Under the pieces are notes generated by a model that searched no databases, was not told where the DNA came from, and worked only from the letters and a program-made list of their open reading frames with translations. From assembly GCA_016763095.1 (NCBI GenBank), contig JAESUK010000074.1, positions 1 to 5,037 of the forward strand: DNA of 5,037 nt. Direction: 5' to 3'. The stretch's first letter is position 1. Each line of letters opens with the position of its first letter. Shown piece by piece: positions 1 to 5,036 of this stretch. The DNA is from Alphaproteobacteria bacterium. Lineage in GTDB: Bacteria > Pseudomonadota > Alphaproteobacteria > Micavibrionales > Micavibrionaceae. Both the position numbers and the translations under genes were made by a program.

Positions 1-839
1 AAATGACGCACGGCTTGTTGAGCGAGCATCTCGGCGCGTTGACGCGCTTGTTCTTTCCCCATCGTTGATACGAACGTTGATTTTCCTGCGTCGCTGTCTT
101 GATTTGCTGGTTTTCCAAGGATTTCTGAATCTGACTCAAGGTCAAGAAGATCGTCAGTTACTTGGAAGGCAAAGCCAAGGTCATAGGCATAGTTTCTAAG
201 AGCTTTACGGTTTGTTTCAGATGCTTTGCCAAGGATCGCGCCCGCTTCACAGGCAAATGCCATAAGGCGACCTGTTTTCATGCGTTGCATACGGCTGATT
301 GTTCCAAAATCAAATTCTTCATTTTCTCCGATAAGGTCAAGCATTTGTCCGCCGACCATTCCGTTTGGACCTGATGCTTTGGCAAGCGCGTTTACAAGTT
401 CGCAACGTACGCGTGGGTCTTCATGTGTTTCTGGCTCTGTCAAAATTTCAAAAGCGAATGTAAGAAGGCCGTCACCTGCGAGGATGGCTGTGGCTTCATC
501 AAATTCACGATGCGTTGATGGTTTACCACGGCGAAGGTCTGAGTTGTCCATCGCAGGAAGATCATCATGAATAAGTGAATATGAGTGGAGAATTTCAAGT
601 GCGGCTGCGGCACGGCGCGCACGCATTGGGTCAACACCAAATAATTTTGCTGATTGTACAACCATGAATGGACGAAGGCGTTTTCCGCCGTTCATTGTTC
701 CGTATCTCATGGAATCATAGAGAATGGATTCTGGTAAATCAACTTCTGGTAAGAGACGAGAAAGTGTTTTATTTACTGCTTCCCGACATTCGTCCATTGC
801 GGATTGTAGCTCGGGGGAGGCATCTCGTTGTGAGGGCAT
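1..839 (-). CDS. ispA: Farnesyl diphosphate synthase (short-chain polyprenyl synthase), 3' end cut by window edge
   Basis: Condenses DMAPP/GPP with IPP to make C15 farnesyl diphosphate in the cytosol, feeding quinone, undecaprenyl and hopanoid synthesis. Reading leftward from the ATG at 839-837 gives 279 uninterrupted codons; the family is about 290-300 residues, so only a short C-terminal tail is missing. Motifs seen: GGKRLRP at residues 51-57; first Asp-rich motif DDLPAMD at 92-98 followed by RRGKPSTH; GGQMLDL near 163-169; KTGRL near 188-192; second Asp-rich motif DDLLD at 229-233. The first motif has the two-residue insertion of bacterial type II FPP synthases, and Tyr87 sits five residues before it as in E. 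coli IspA, which points to a C15 product (inference). The start is supported by AAAAGGA 7 bp upstream. It lies 41 bp after xseB and is probably cotranscribed with it. In many Alphaproteobacteria dxs follows; that would be outside this window. Confidence 0.96.
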   Translation of the reverse strand, partial: MPSQRDASPELQSAMDECREAVNKTLSRLLPEVDLPESILYDSMRYGTMNGGKRLRPFMVVQSAKLFGVDPMRARRAAAALEILHSYSLIHDDLPAMDNSDLRRGKPSTHREFDEATAILAGDGLLTFAFEILTEPETHEDPRVRCELVNALAKASGPNGMVGGQMLDLIGENEEFDFGTISRMQRMKTGRLMAFACEAGAILGKASETNRKALRNYAYDLGFAFQVTDDLLDLESDSEILGKPANQDSDAGKSTFVSTMGKEQARQRAEMLAQQAVRH

Positions 840-846
840 GTCGTTG

Positions 847-853
847 TCCTTTT
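847..853 (-). promoter_or_regulatory. Ribosome binding site of ispA
   Basis: On the minus strand this reads AAAAGGA, 7 bp before the ATG at 839. It fixes the ispA start, since no other in-frame start nearby has a comparable Shine-Dalgarno match. Confidence 0.7.
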
Positions 854-880
854 ACTCTATTAATTATTTAGGTAATTCGT

Positions 881-1117
881 TTAACCAATTGTTTCGGTTT
901 TATGTGTTCCATCAGGTTGAAGAGAAATTTTTTCAATTTTTAACTGAGCTTCTTTTAGTAGTTTCTCACAGTGGTTTTTAAGAGCAGTCCCACGTTCATA
1001 AGATGTAATGGATTCATCAAGCTTTGCTTGTCCAGACTCAAGGTCTCGTACAATCTTTTCAAGTTCTCCCATTGCGCCTTCAAATGATAACTTTTCGATA
1101 GTATTTGTATCTGTCAT
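881..1117 (-). CDS. xseB: Exodeoxyribonuclease VII small subunit
   Basis: Small regulatory subunit of exonuclease VII. Several XseB copies bind one XseA to form an ATP-independent, bidirectional single-strand DNA exonuclease used in mismatch repair and damage tolerance. The 78-residue product matches the usual family length of about 80. It carries the family signature almost intact: LSFEGAMGELEKIVRDLESGQAKLD from residue 10, then ESITSYERGTALK and a second helix with the Cys/Lys/Glu-rich pattern, forming the expected two-helix hairpin. The tail after residue 66 is polar and variable. The ATG at 1117 is preceded only by a weak purine-rich stretch (AGAAAGAGAA), so translation initiation may be modest. 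It is the middle gene of the leftward unit, 60 bp after the deacetylase gene and 41 bp before ispA. The xseB-ispA pairing is common in Proteobacteria. xseA is not in this window. Confidence 0.95.
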   Translation of the reverse strand: MTDTNTIEKLSFEGAMGELEKIVRDLESGQAKLDESITSYERGTALKNHCEKLLKEAQLKIEKISLQPDGTHKTETIG

Positions 1118-1146
1118 TCTTATAATTCTCTTTCTAAAACGAGAGG

Positions 1147-1175
1147 ATTGTATGTCAGAGTGGGCTTTTCTTCAA
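1147..1175 (-). promoter_or_regulatory. Candidate sigma70-like promoter for xseB-ispA
   Basis: On the minus strand TTGAAG (1175-1170) and TACAAT (1152-1147) are separated by exactly 17 bp. They match the consensus at 4/6 and 5/6 positions. The -35 box begins just after the stop codon of the deacetylase gene, and the predicted start of transcription near 1140 would leave a leader of about 22 nt before xseB. This suggests xseB-ispA can be transcribed independently of the deacetylase gene. The prediction rests on pattern and position only. Confidence 0.42.
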
Positions 1176-1177
1176 GT

Positions 1178-2071
1178 TTATTTATCTTGTCCCTTGATAA
1201 AATTAAGCACAGACAAGGGAAGGGCTTGTAAATTGTACCCACCTTCCAAAGTGGCAACTGTTTTATAATTGTTTAAATGCGTGCCAAGCCAGTGATAATC
1301 CTCTGTTGTCCAGTTTAGATTTCCGTGTGGATCGTCCTCATGTGCATCAAATCCAGCAGAAAGTAAAACTAGATCAGGGTTGATTTTTTTAAGTGTTGGA
1401 AGGACGCGTTTCAAATAAAGCTCGCGCATTGTTGAGCTTCCTGTATTGGCATCTATTGGAAAGTTATGAATTTGCGCGGTGCTGGTGTCTGCATTTCCTG
1501 TCCATGGATAGTGATCCCCTTGATGTGTGGATATGAAATACAAATTATCATTATTGTTTTGACGCATCATGGCATCTGTTCCGTTTCCATGGTGTACGTC
1601 AAAGTCGAGAATCACAACTTTATCAAAGCCAATGCTCTGTGCATGAAGTGCCCCGATGAAGACTGTGTTGAATAGACAAAATCCCATGGCCTTACTTGAT
1701 TCTGCATGATGCCCTGGTGGACGGGAGAGGCATAAGGCGCGTTCGGTCTTACCATTCTTTACATCATCAATGGCTTGGCAGAAATTTACAATACCTTGCT
1801 TTGCTGCCTCAATGGAATGATTGGAGAGGTAGGTATCTTGCCCATCTATACAGGTGATTTCATCTTCAATGAGGGATTCTTCGATGAGTGCCAGATGGTT
1901 CTTTGTGTGCGCCGTTAAAATAAGGTGGTCTATATCGCGTGTCTGTGGTTCTTTTTGCACATAGTTTTTCAGCGTTTCTGTAAGTACATCAAGGCGCTTA
2001 GAGGATTCCGGGTGTGGTGAGGGTGTTTCATGTTTGAAAAATAGAGGGTGAGTGTATATGGTGGTCGTCAT
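1178..2071 (-). CDS. Histone deacetylase-like amidohydrolase (class II HDAC / acetylpolyamine deacetylase family)
   Basis: Zn-dependent cytosolic deacetylase of the arginase/deacetylase fold. The substrate in bacteria is usually unknown: acetyl-lysine, acetylated polyamines or other acetylamides. The 297-residue product has all family landmarks: RPPGHHA at 117-123 with the catalytic His pair 121/122; GFCLFN at 130-135; LDFDVHHGNGT at 155-164 with Zn ligands Asp158 and His160; AGFDAH at 239-244 with the third Zn ligand Asp242; and EGGYN at 276-280 with the catalytic Tyr279. The enzyme should therefore be active. I chose the ATG at 2071 because MTTTIYTHPLFFKHETP is the normal N-terminus of the family, and GGAAG lies 5 bp upstream. 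A longer in-frame reading to 2122 would add 17 atypical residues and overlap the opposite gene further. It leads the leftward unit with xseB and ispA, a neighbourhood I know from several Alphaproteobacteria. Its start overlaps that of the divergent phosphatase gene. Confidence 0.93.
   Translation of the reverse strand: MTTTIYTHPLFFKHETPSPHPESSKRLDVLTETLKNYVQKEPQTRDIDHLILTAHTKNHLALIEESLIEDEITCIDGQDTYLSNHSIEAAKQGIVNFCQAIDDVKNGKTERALCLSRPPGHHAESSKAMGFCLFNTVFIGALHAQSIGFDKVVILDFDVHHGNGTDAMMRQNNNDNLYFISTHQGDHYPWTGNADTSTAQIHNFPIDANTGSSTMRELYLKRVLPTLKKINPDLVLLSAGFDAHEDDPHGNLNWTTEDYHWLGTHLNNYKTVATLEGGYNLQALPLSVLNFIKGQDK
2042..2048 (+). promoter_or_regulatory. Ribosome binding site deciding the phosphatase start
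   Basis: TAGAGGG lies about 9 bp before the ATG at 2058, a normal spacing. It is only 3 bp from the GTG at 2052 (too close) and 21 bp from the ATG at 2070 (too far). It therefore favours 2058 as the main start, although the downstream ATG at 2070 gives the more ordinary N-terminus MSTSEQL. Confidence 0.5.
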
Positions 2072-2894
2072 GAGTACTTCCGAACAATTATCTAATCCCC
2101 AATATTCTATACCAGATGGCACGCGTGTCTATGCCATTGGTGATATTCATGGGTATTTATCTCCTTTGCAGGCGATGCATTTGAAAATTGATATGCATTT
2201 TTCTGATAACCCTATTGAGAAGACAATGATTGTTTATTTGGGGGATTACGTTGATTGTGGTCCTGAAAGTGCGGCTGTTGTTGAGCGTCTGGCGTTGTTA
2301 AGTCAAGAGCACTCGGATATTGAACGTGTGTTCATTAAAGGTAATCATGAGTGGGGGATGTTAGGTTTTTTAAACGCACCACTTCAGTTTGCTCGTCCTT
2401 ATTTAAAATGGGGTGGGCTAGAGGCTCTTGTGAGTTATGGGGTAGATATTCCTGAGCATATTACTCAGGACGCCATTGTGGAAGGGAGCGTGCTTCCTGC
2501 TGAATATGAGCGCTTAGCATCCGCGTATAAGGAAAAAGTTCCTGTACATCATATTAAATTCTTGGAAGGCTTAGAGCTTTATAGACAAGTAGGAGGTTAT
2601 CTTTTTGTTCATGCGGGCATAAAACCTGAGGTTCCGTTAAAGAACCAAAAGGATCAGGATTTAATGAGAATTAGAGAGTCTTTCTCTGACTATGAGAAAG
2701 CGCATGAGTACAGAGTTGTTCACGGTCATCAAATTAGTAAAGATGTTGAGATTAAGTCTAATCGAATAGGGCTTGATACTGGCTTTTATGAACAGGGTGT
2801 TCTAAGTTGCGTGGCTCTTGAAAAAGATAAAGTTGAAGTTTTACAGGTTAAGCAGGAAATAGAATGTCAGTGGACACCTCCCTTAAAAGATTAA
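2058..2894 (+). CDS. PPP-family metallophosphatase (bacterial serine/threonine phosphatase / ApaH-like)
   Basis: Predicted cytosolic dinuclear-metal phosphoesterase of the calcineurin-like PPP superfamily; bacterial members act on phosphoproteins or on dinucleotides such as Ap4A. From the ATG at 2058 the product is 278 residues. Metal and catalytic motifs appear in order: GDIHG at 28-32, GDYVDCGPES at 62-71, GNHEWG at 95-100, HAG at 185-187 and HGHQ at 222-225. An IRE segment (205-207) matches the place where bacterial relatives carry a substrate-contacting Arg. The oddity is Cys67: the second motif is normally GDxVDRG, and this Arg contacts the phosphate. The codon is TGT, one base from CGT. 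The last 31 bp overlap ispH, so the two are probably translationally coupled. The head-to-head overlap with the deacetylase gene places its promoter inside that gene; I saw no convincing one. GTG 2052 and ATG 2070 are alternative starts. The substrate is not predictable from sequence. Confidence 0.9.
   Translation: MVVVMSTSEQLSNPQYSIPDGTRVYAIGDIHGYLSPLQAMHLKIDMHFSDNPIEKTMIVYLGDYVDCGPESAAVVERLALLSQEHSDIERVFIKGNHEWGMLGFLNAPLQFARPYLKWGGLEALVSYGVDIPEHITQDAIVEGSVLPAEYERLASAYKEKVPVHHIKFLEGLELYRQVGGYLFVHAGIKPEVPLKNQKDQDLMRIRESFSDYEKAHEYRVVHGHQISKDVEIKSNRIGLDTGFYEQGVLSCVALEKDKVEVLQVKQEIECQWTPPLKD
2104..2131 (-). promoter_or_regulatory. Candidate promoter for the leftward deacetylase-xseB-ispA unit, inside the phosphatase gene
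   Basis: On the minus strand TAGACA (2131-2126) and TAGAAT (2109-2104) match the sigma70 boxes at 5/6 each with a 16-bp spacer. Transcription would begin near 2097, giving a leader of about 26 nt that includes the GGAAG site for the ATG at 2071. A TGGCA/TGCCA inverted repeat (2116-2120 and 2132-2136) overlaps the -35 box and might be an operator. The whole promoter lies within codons of the opposite phosphatase gene. Assigned from pattern and position only. Confidence 0.38.
2854..2857 (+). promoter_or_regulatory. Ribosome binding site of ispH within the phosphatase gene
   Basis: AGGA lies 6 bp before the ATG at 2864, inside the coding sequence of the phosphatase. It supports the ispH start and the 31-bp overlap, and suggests translational coupling. 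Confidence 0.65.
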
Positions 2895-3835
2895 AAGTTT
2901 ATTTGGCTGCGCCACGAGGATTTTGTGCGGGGGTTGATCGTGCTATCCAAATTGTTGAGCGTGCGCTTGAAAAGTATGGAGCCCCTGTTTATGTGCGTCA
3001 CGAGATTGTTCACAATAAATACGTTGTTGATGGCTTGAAGAAAAAGGGCGCGGTCTTTGTTGATCGTTTGTCTGAGATTCCAGATGATGGACAACCTGTT
3101 ATCTTTTCTGCTCACGGTGTGCCTAAGCATATTCCTAAAAAAGCATCTGAACGTAATATGTTTTATATTGATGCAACATGCCCGTTGGTGAGCAAAGTGC
3201 ATCGGGAAGCTGAACGCCATCATGAAAAGGGCTATGAAATTATACTCATCGGACATAAAGGACACCCAGAAGTAGAAGGCACGATGGGGCAATTGCCAGA
3301 AGGCTGCGTTCATTTGGTGGAAACTGTTGGTGATGTTGATGATTTGGATATTAAAAATTTATCACCTTTGGCATATTGTACGCAGACGACACTGTCTATT
3401 GATGATACGGCAACGATAGTGGATGCGCTTAAGGCGAAGTTCCCAGATATCATTGCTCCGCCCAAAGGGGATATTTGTTATGCGACAACCAACCGTCAAG
3501 AAGCTGTGAAGCAAATTGCAAAAAGCTGTGAAGTCATGTTTGTTATTGGTGCACCAAATTCATCCAATTCAAATCGATTGGTCGAGGTTGCGAAAGATTA
3601 TGGATGTCGTGCATCGTATCTTGTTCAGCGTGCGTCAGACATTAAAGAGGAATGGCTTGATGGTGTTGATAATTTGGGACTGACAGCGGGAGCGTCTGCA
3701 CCTGATGTTCTCATAGAAGAGGTGATCTCTTATCTCAAATCTAAGTTTGATCTAGCGGTGGAAGAGATTGTCACCCAAGAAGAAAATGTTGTTTTTAATA
3801 TTCCTAAAGTTTTAAGAGAGAGCGCAGTCGCGTAA
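2864..3835 (+). CDS. ispH: 4-hydroxy-3-methylbut-2-enyl diphosphate reductase
   Basis: Last enzyme of the MEP pathway. This [4Fe-4S] cytosolic reductase converts HMBPP to a mixture of IPP and DMAPP, the substrates of IspA encoded nearby. The 323-residue length is normal (about 310-330). The three cluster Cys are present: Cys21 in PRGFCAGVDRAI, Cys106 in DATCPLV and Cys205 in GDICYATTNRQ. Substrate-binding residues are also visible: His50 in HEIVHN, His84 in SAHG, His134 and the catalytic Glu136 in HPEVEGT, Thr175 in TQTTLS, the NSSNSNRL loop at 232-239, and the TAGASAP motif near 274-280. The start at ATG 2864 has AGGA at 6 bp; the first ten residues are a short unconserved leader before KVYLAAPRGF. 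It overlaps the phosphatase gene by 31 bp and is followed 11 bp later by rnhA, so it is the middle gene of a three-gene unit. In many Alphaproteobacteria thrB sits between ispH and rnhA; here it does not. Confidence 0.97.
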   Translation: MSVDTSLKRLKVYLAAPRGFCAGVDRAIQIVERALEKYGAPVYVRHEIVHNKYVVDGLKKKGAVFVDRLSEIPDDGQPVIFSAHGVPKHIPKKASERNMFYIDATCPLVSKVHREAERHHEKGYEIILIGHKGHPEVEGTMGQLPEGCVHLVETVGDVDDLDIKNLSPLAYCTQTTLSIDDTATIVDALKAKFPDIIAPPKGDICYATTNRQEAVKQIAKSCEVMFVIGAPNSSNSNRLVEVAKDYGCRASYLVQRASDIKEEWLDGVDNLGLTAGASAPDVLIEEVISYLKSKFDLAVEEIVTQEENVVFNIPKVLRESAVA

Positions 3836-3846
3836 AATATAACCGA

Positions 3847-4290
3847 ATGACGAAAAAGAAAATTACCCTATATACGGATGGTGCGTGTAGCGGAAACCCT
3901 GGACCGGGAGGTTGGGGCGCTTACATATCTTGGAATGGTCACAAGAAAGATTTAAATGGCGGTGCGTTGGATACAACCAACAATCGCATGGAGCTTATGG
4001 CCGCGATTAAGGGGCTTGAGGCGCTAAAAGGAAGTTGTTACGTAGATCTCTATACGGACAGCAAGTATGTTATGCATGGAATGACCGAGTGGCTTGAGAG
4101 TTGGAAAGCACGTGGTTGGAAAACTGCGGCGAAGAAACCTGTGAAGAATAAAGATTTATGGATGGCGTTTGATGAGGTTATCCAAAATCATGAGGTTCAT
4201 TTTCATTGGGTGAAGGGTCATGCTGGTGATCCGGGGAACGAGCGTGCGGATCAGCTTGCCCGTGATGGTATTGACCTTATTCGTAGTTAG
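3847..4290 (+). CDS. rnhA: Ribonuclease HI
   Basis: Cytosolic endonuclease that cuts the RNA strand of RNA-DNA hybrids, removing primers and R-loops. The 147-residue product is a single RNase H domain, close to the E. coli length of 155. The catalytic set is complete: Asp11 in YTDGACSGNPGPGGWG, Glu49 in NNRMELMA, Asp71 in YTDSKYV and Asp135 in NERADQLA; His125 in WVKGHAG is the flexible-loop His. The basic handle region is present (WKARGWKTAAKKPVKNKDLW, 86-105). No hybrid-binding N-terminal domain is attached. The ATG is 11 bp after the ispH stop, and the gap AATATAACCGA has no Shine-Dalgarno match, so translation probably depends on ribosomes finishing ispH (inference). It appears to be the last gene of the unit; the only candidate terminator beyond it lacks a T-run. 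Confidence 0.97.
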   Translation: MTKKKITLYTDGACSGNPGPGGWGAYISWNGHKKDLNGGALDTTNNRMELMAAIKGLEALKGSCYVDLYTDSKYVMHGMTEWLESWKARGWKTAAKKPVKNKDLWMAFDEVIQNHEVHFHWVKGHAGDPGNERADQLARDGIDLIRS

Positions 4291-4322
4291 TCGATTACAA
4301 TAAAAGATTGCAACCTGCGTTC

Positions 4323-4348
4323 AAGCCCATAAACGGATTTGGGGGCTT
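4323..4348 (+). terminator. Stem-loop after rnhA; possible transcript end without a T-run
   Basis: AAGCCC (4323-4328) pairs with GGGCTT (4343-4348). Inside, AAA (4331-4333) pairs with TTT (4338-4340) around a CGGA loop, with one G-T pair and one mismatch between the two stems. It is 33 bp past the rnhA stop, a plausible place for a 3' end. No T-tract follows, so it does not qualify as a classical intrinsic terminator. It may only stabilise the mRNA end or be part of the repeat element described separately. Confidence 0.3.
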
Positions 4349-4362
4349 CGGGTATTCGCCCG
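4349..4362 (+). other. Second small hairpin of the post-rnhA element
   Basis: CGGG (4349-4352) pairs with CCCG (4359-4362) around a six-base loop. It abuts the preceding hairpin with no spacer, as expected for coaxially stacked arms of a junction. Confidence 0.35.
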
Positions 4363-4408
4363 CTTCGCAGTCGCTCGTTACAATTTCAGAAAAATATTTT
4401 ATGAAAAT

Positions 4409-4430
4409 CACCTTAATAATGCACCTTAAT
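4409..4430 (+). repeat. Tandem 9-bp direct repeat CACCTTAAT
   Basis: CACCTTAAT occurs at 4409-4417 and 4422-4430, 13 bp apart start to start. It sits directly upstream of the candidate -35 box at 4432 of the promoter for the last gene. The placement would suit a transcription factor half-site pair, although 13 bp is not a whole number of helical turns. Confidence 0.4.
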
Positions 4431-4431
4431 T

Positions 4432-4461
4432 TTGTAAAATTTGATTCGAATTGAATTTAAT
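4432..4461 (+). promoter_or_regulatory. Weak candidate promoter for the 136-residue protein gene
   Basis: TTGTAA (4432-4437) and TTTAAT (4456-4461) match sigma70 boxes at 4/6 and 5/6 with an 18-bp spacer. Transcription would start near 4468, giving a leader of roughly 155 nt containing all the stem-loops described below. The surrounding DNA is so AT-rich that chance matches are easy, so confidence is low. Confidence 0.25.
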
Positions 4462-4478
4462 CTCAACGATGTTATTTC

Positions 4479-4609
4479 GTGCTCTATGGCACTAAGTTTA
4501 ACTTACCCACAGCTGTAACCCTTGTTTAAGGGTGAGTCTTTGTCTTGTTAAGACTCTCTTAAGGATTGTGATTCCAAAGTAGTATTACAGAGAGCGTTTA
4601 ACACAATCC
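4479..4609 (+). other. Structured leader: series of stem-loops before the 136-residue protein gene
   Basis: Consecutive inverted repeats lie between the promoter-like region and the ribosome binding site: GTGC/GCAC (4479-4482, 4489-4492); the palindrome ACAGCTGT (4509-4516); ACCCTT/AAGGGT around GTTT (4518-4533); GAGTCTT/AAGACTC around nine bases (4534-4556), directly abutting the previous one; and GGATTGTG/CACAATCC (4563-4570, 4602-4609), which closes a 31-base loop and ends next to the ribosome binding site. TTAAG at 4548-4552 can alternatively pair with CTTAA at 4558-4562, excluding the GAGTCTT stem. This looks like a cis-regulatory leader or a small RNA. I do not recognise it as a known riboswitch class. 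Confidence 0.45.
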
Positions 4610-4610
4610 A

Positions 4611-4618
4611 GAAGGGAG
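4611..4618 (+). promoter_or_regulatory. Strong ribosome binding site of the 136-residue protein gene
   Basis: GAAGGGAG lies 7 bp before the ATG at 4626 and is one of the best Shine-Dalgarno matches in the window. It begins one base after the closing stem of the leader, so the fold of that stem could affect access by the ribosome. Confidence 0.7.
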
Positions 4619-4625
4619 TATAACA

Positions 4626-5036
4626 ATGAGTAATATAATTTACCCAATACCACCGACAGAAATTGAGAGAAGCTTAGAGTTAGATATTTACGCACGTTTC
4701 ATGCGTCACATCCGATTGATCCCACATAATCGTGAAGAAATAAAAATATTGATGGGGATCCAATTTGTTTCTGATATGACAGCAAGCAGTGAGGCACATG
4801 TTACAAAGGTTCTTGTTGATTTGGGATTGCGCACACCACGTTTTGCGCTTCCTGCCGAGTATCTTGATTATGTAGATGCGTCAATGTTACGCGATGGTCT
4901 TGAATATGGAGCACCGTCTGCGAGTGCAAAGGAGCTTGTTGATTACTGGATATCTATTGGCGAAGACCGTTTTGCTGGCTTCAAACGTCAATATACTCTT
5001 TTAGATGAAGATATTTATGTAAGCCTTAATCATTAA
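4626..5036 (+). CDS. Hypothetical acidic protein, 136 residues, family not recognised
   Basis: I do not recognise this protein. It is complete, from the ATG at 4626 to the TAA at 5034-5036, one base before the window end. A strong ribosome binding site supports it, and its codon use resembles the neighbouring rightward genes, so it is very likely real. It has no signal peptide, no membrane segment and no Cys. It is acidic (21 Asp/Glu against 14 Lys/Arg) and looks mostly helical. Residues 11-31 form a charged amphipathic stretch with several Arg, residues 37-70 read as two helices, and the C-terminal part has Tyr and Asp/Glu clusters (YLDYVDASMLRDGLEYG at 79-95, DEDIYVS at 127-133). It stands apart from the ispH unit by 335 bp and has its own structured leader, so it is probably regulated separately. 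A role in metabolism, stress or regulation cannot be chosen from the sequence. Confidence 0.8.
   Translation: MSNIIYPIPPTEIERSLELDIYARFMRHIRLIPHNREEIKILMGIQFVSDMTASSEAHVTKVLVDLGLRTPRFALPAEYLDYVDASMLRDGLEYGAPSASAKELVDYWISIGEDRFAGFKRQYTLLDEDIYVSLNH

Larger units (their letters stand above)
4295..4384. repeat. GC-rich structured intergenic element bracketed by a 7-bp direct repeat
   Basis: TTACAAT occurs at 4295-4301 and again at 4378-4384, flanking 76 bp. The core (about 4311-4377) is clearly GC-richer than the AT-rich DNA beyond it. It can fold as a three-way junction: outer helix CTGCG (4315-4319) with CGCAG (4366-4370), hairpin one from 4323 to 4348 and hairpin two from 4349 to 4362. It starts just after the rnhA stop. 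The organisation resembles a dispersed palindromic intergenic repeat or a tiny non-autonomous element with a target duplication. It could instead be a structured 3' end of the rnhA transcript. Confidence 0.45.

Noticed and set aside
162..570. Open frames on the plus strand opposite ispA (for example 162-374 and 226-570)
   Set aside because: They are antisense to a fully conserved ispA reading with both Asp-rich motifs, and their translations look like low-quality basic shadow sequence without plausible start signals.
1955..1983. Possible rightward promoter TTGCAC plus TGTAAG inside the deacetylase gene
   Set aside because: The match to both boxes is poor and no better than chance in this composition.
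2072..2122. N-terminal extension of the deacetylase to 2122
   Set aside because: The extra 17 residues do not resemble the family N-terminus, while MTTTIYTHP at 2071 does and has a GGAAG site in front.
2891..3313. Minus-strand open frame of 140 codons opposite ispH
   Set aside because: It lies wholly within ispH, whose cluster Cys and substrate residues are intact. Its translation shows no family signature.
4311..4384. tRNA or other standard RNA gene in the three-way-junction element
   Set aside because: There is no seven-base acceptor stem, no T-arm consensus and no anticodon arm of proper size.
4290..4385. Minus-strand 32-codon open frame through the GC-rich element
   Set aside because: It is closed by a TGA at 4388-4386 and a TAA at 4289-4287 and contains no start codon, so it is not a gene by itself. 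It is kept only as a remark on the element.
4444..4451. Palindrome ATTCGAAT in the promoter-like region
   Set aside because: It is only 8 bp, in AT-rich DNA, with poor flanking symmetry; too short to call an operator.
4534..4556. GAGTCTT/AAGACTC stem as an intrinsic terminator
   Set aside because: It is followed by TCTTAAGG and not a T-run, and lies in the leader of a gene with a strong ribosome binding site.
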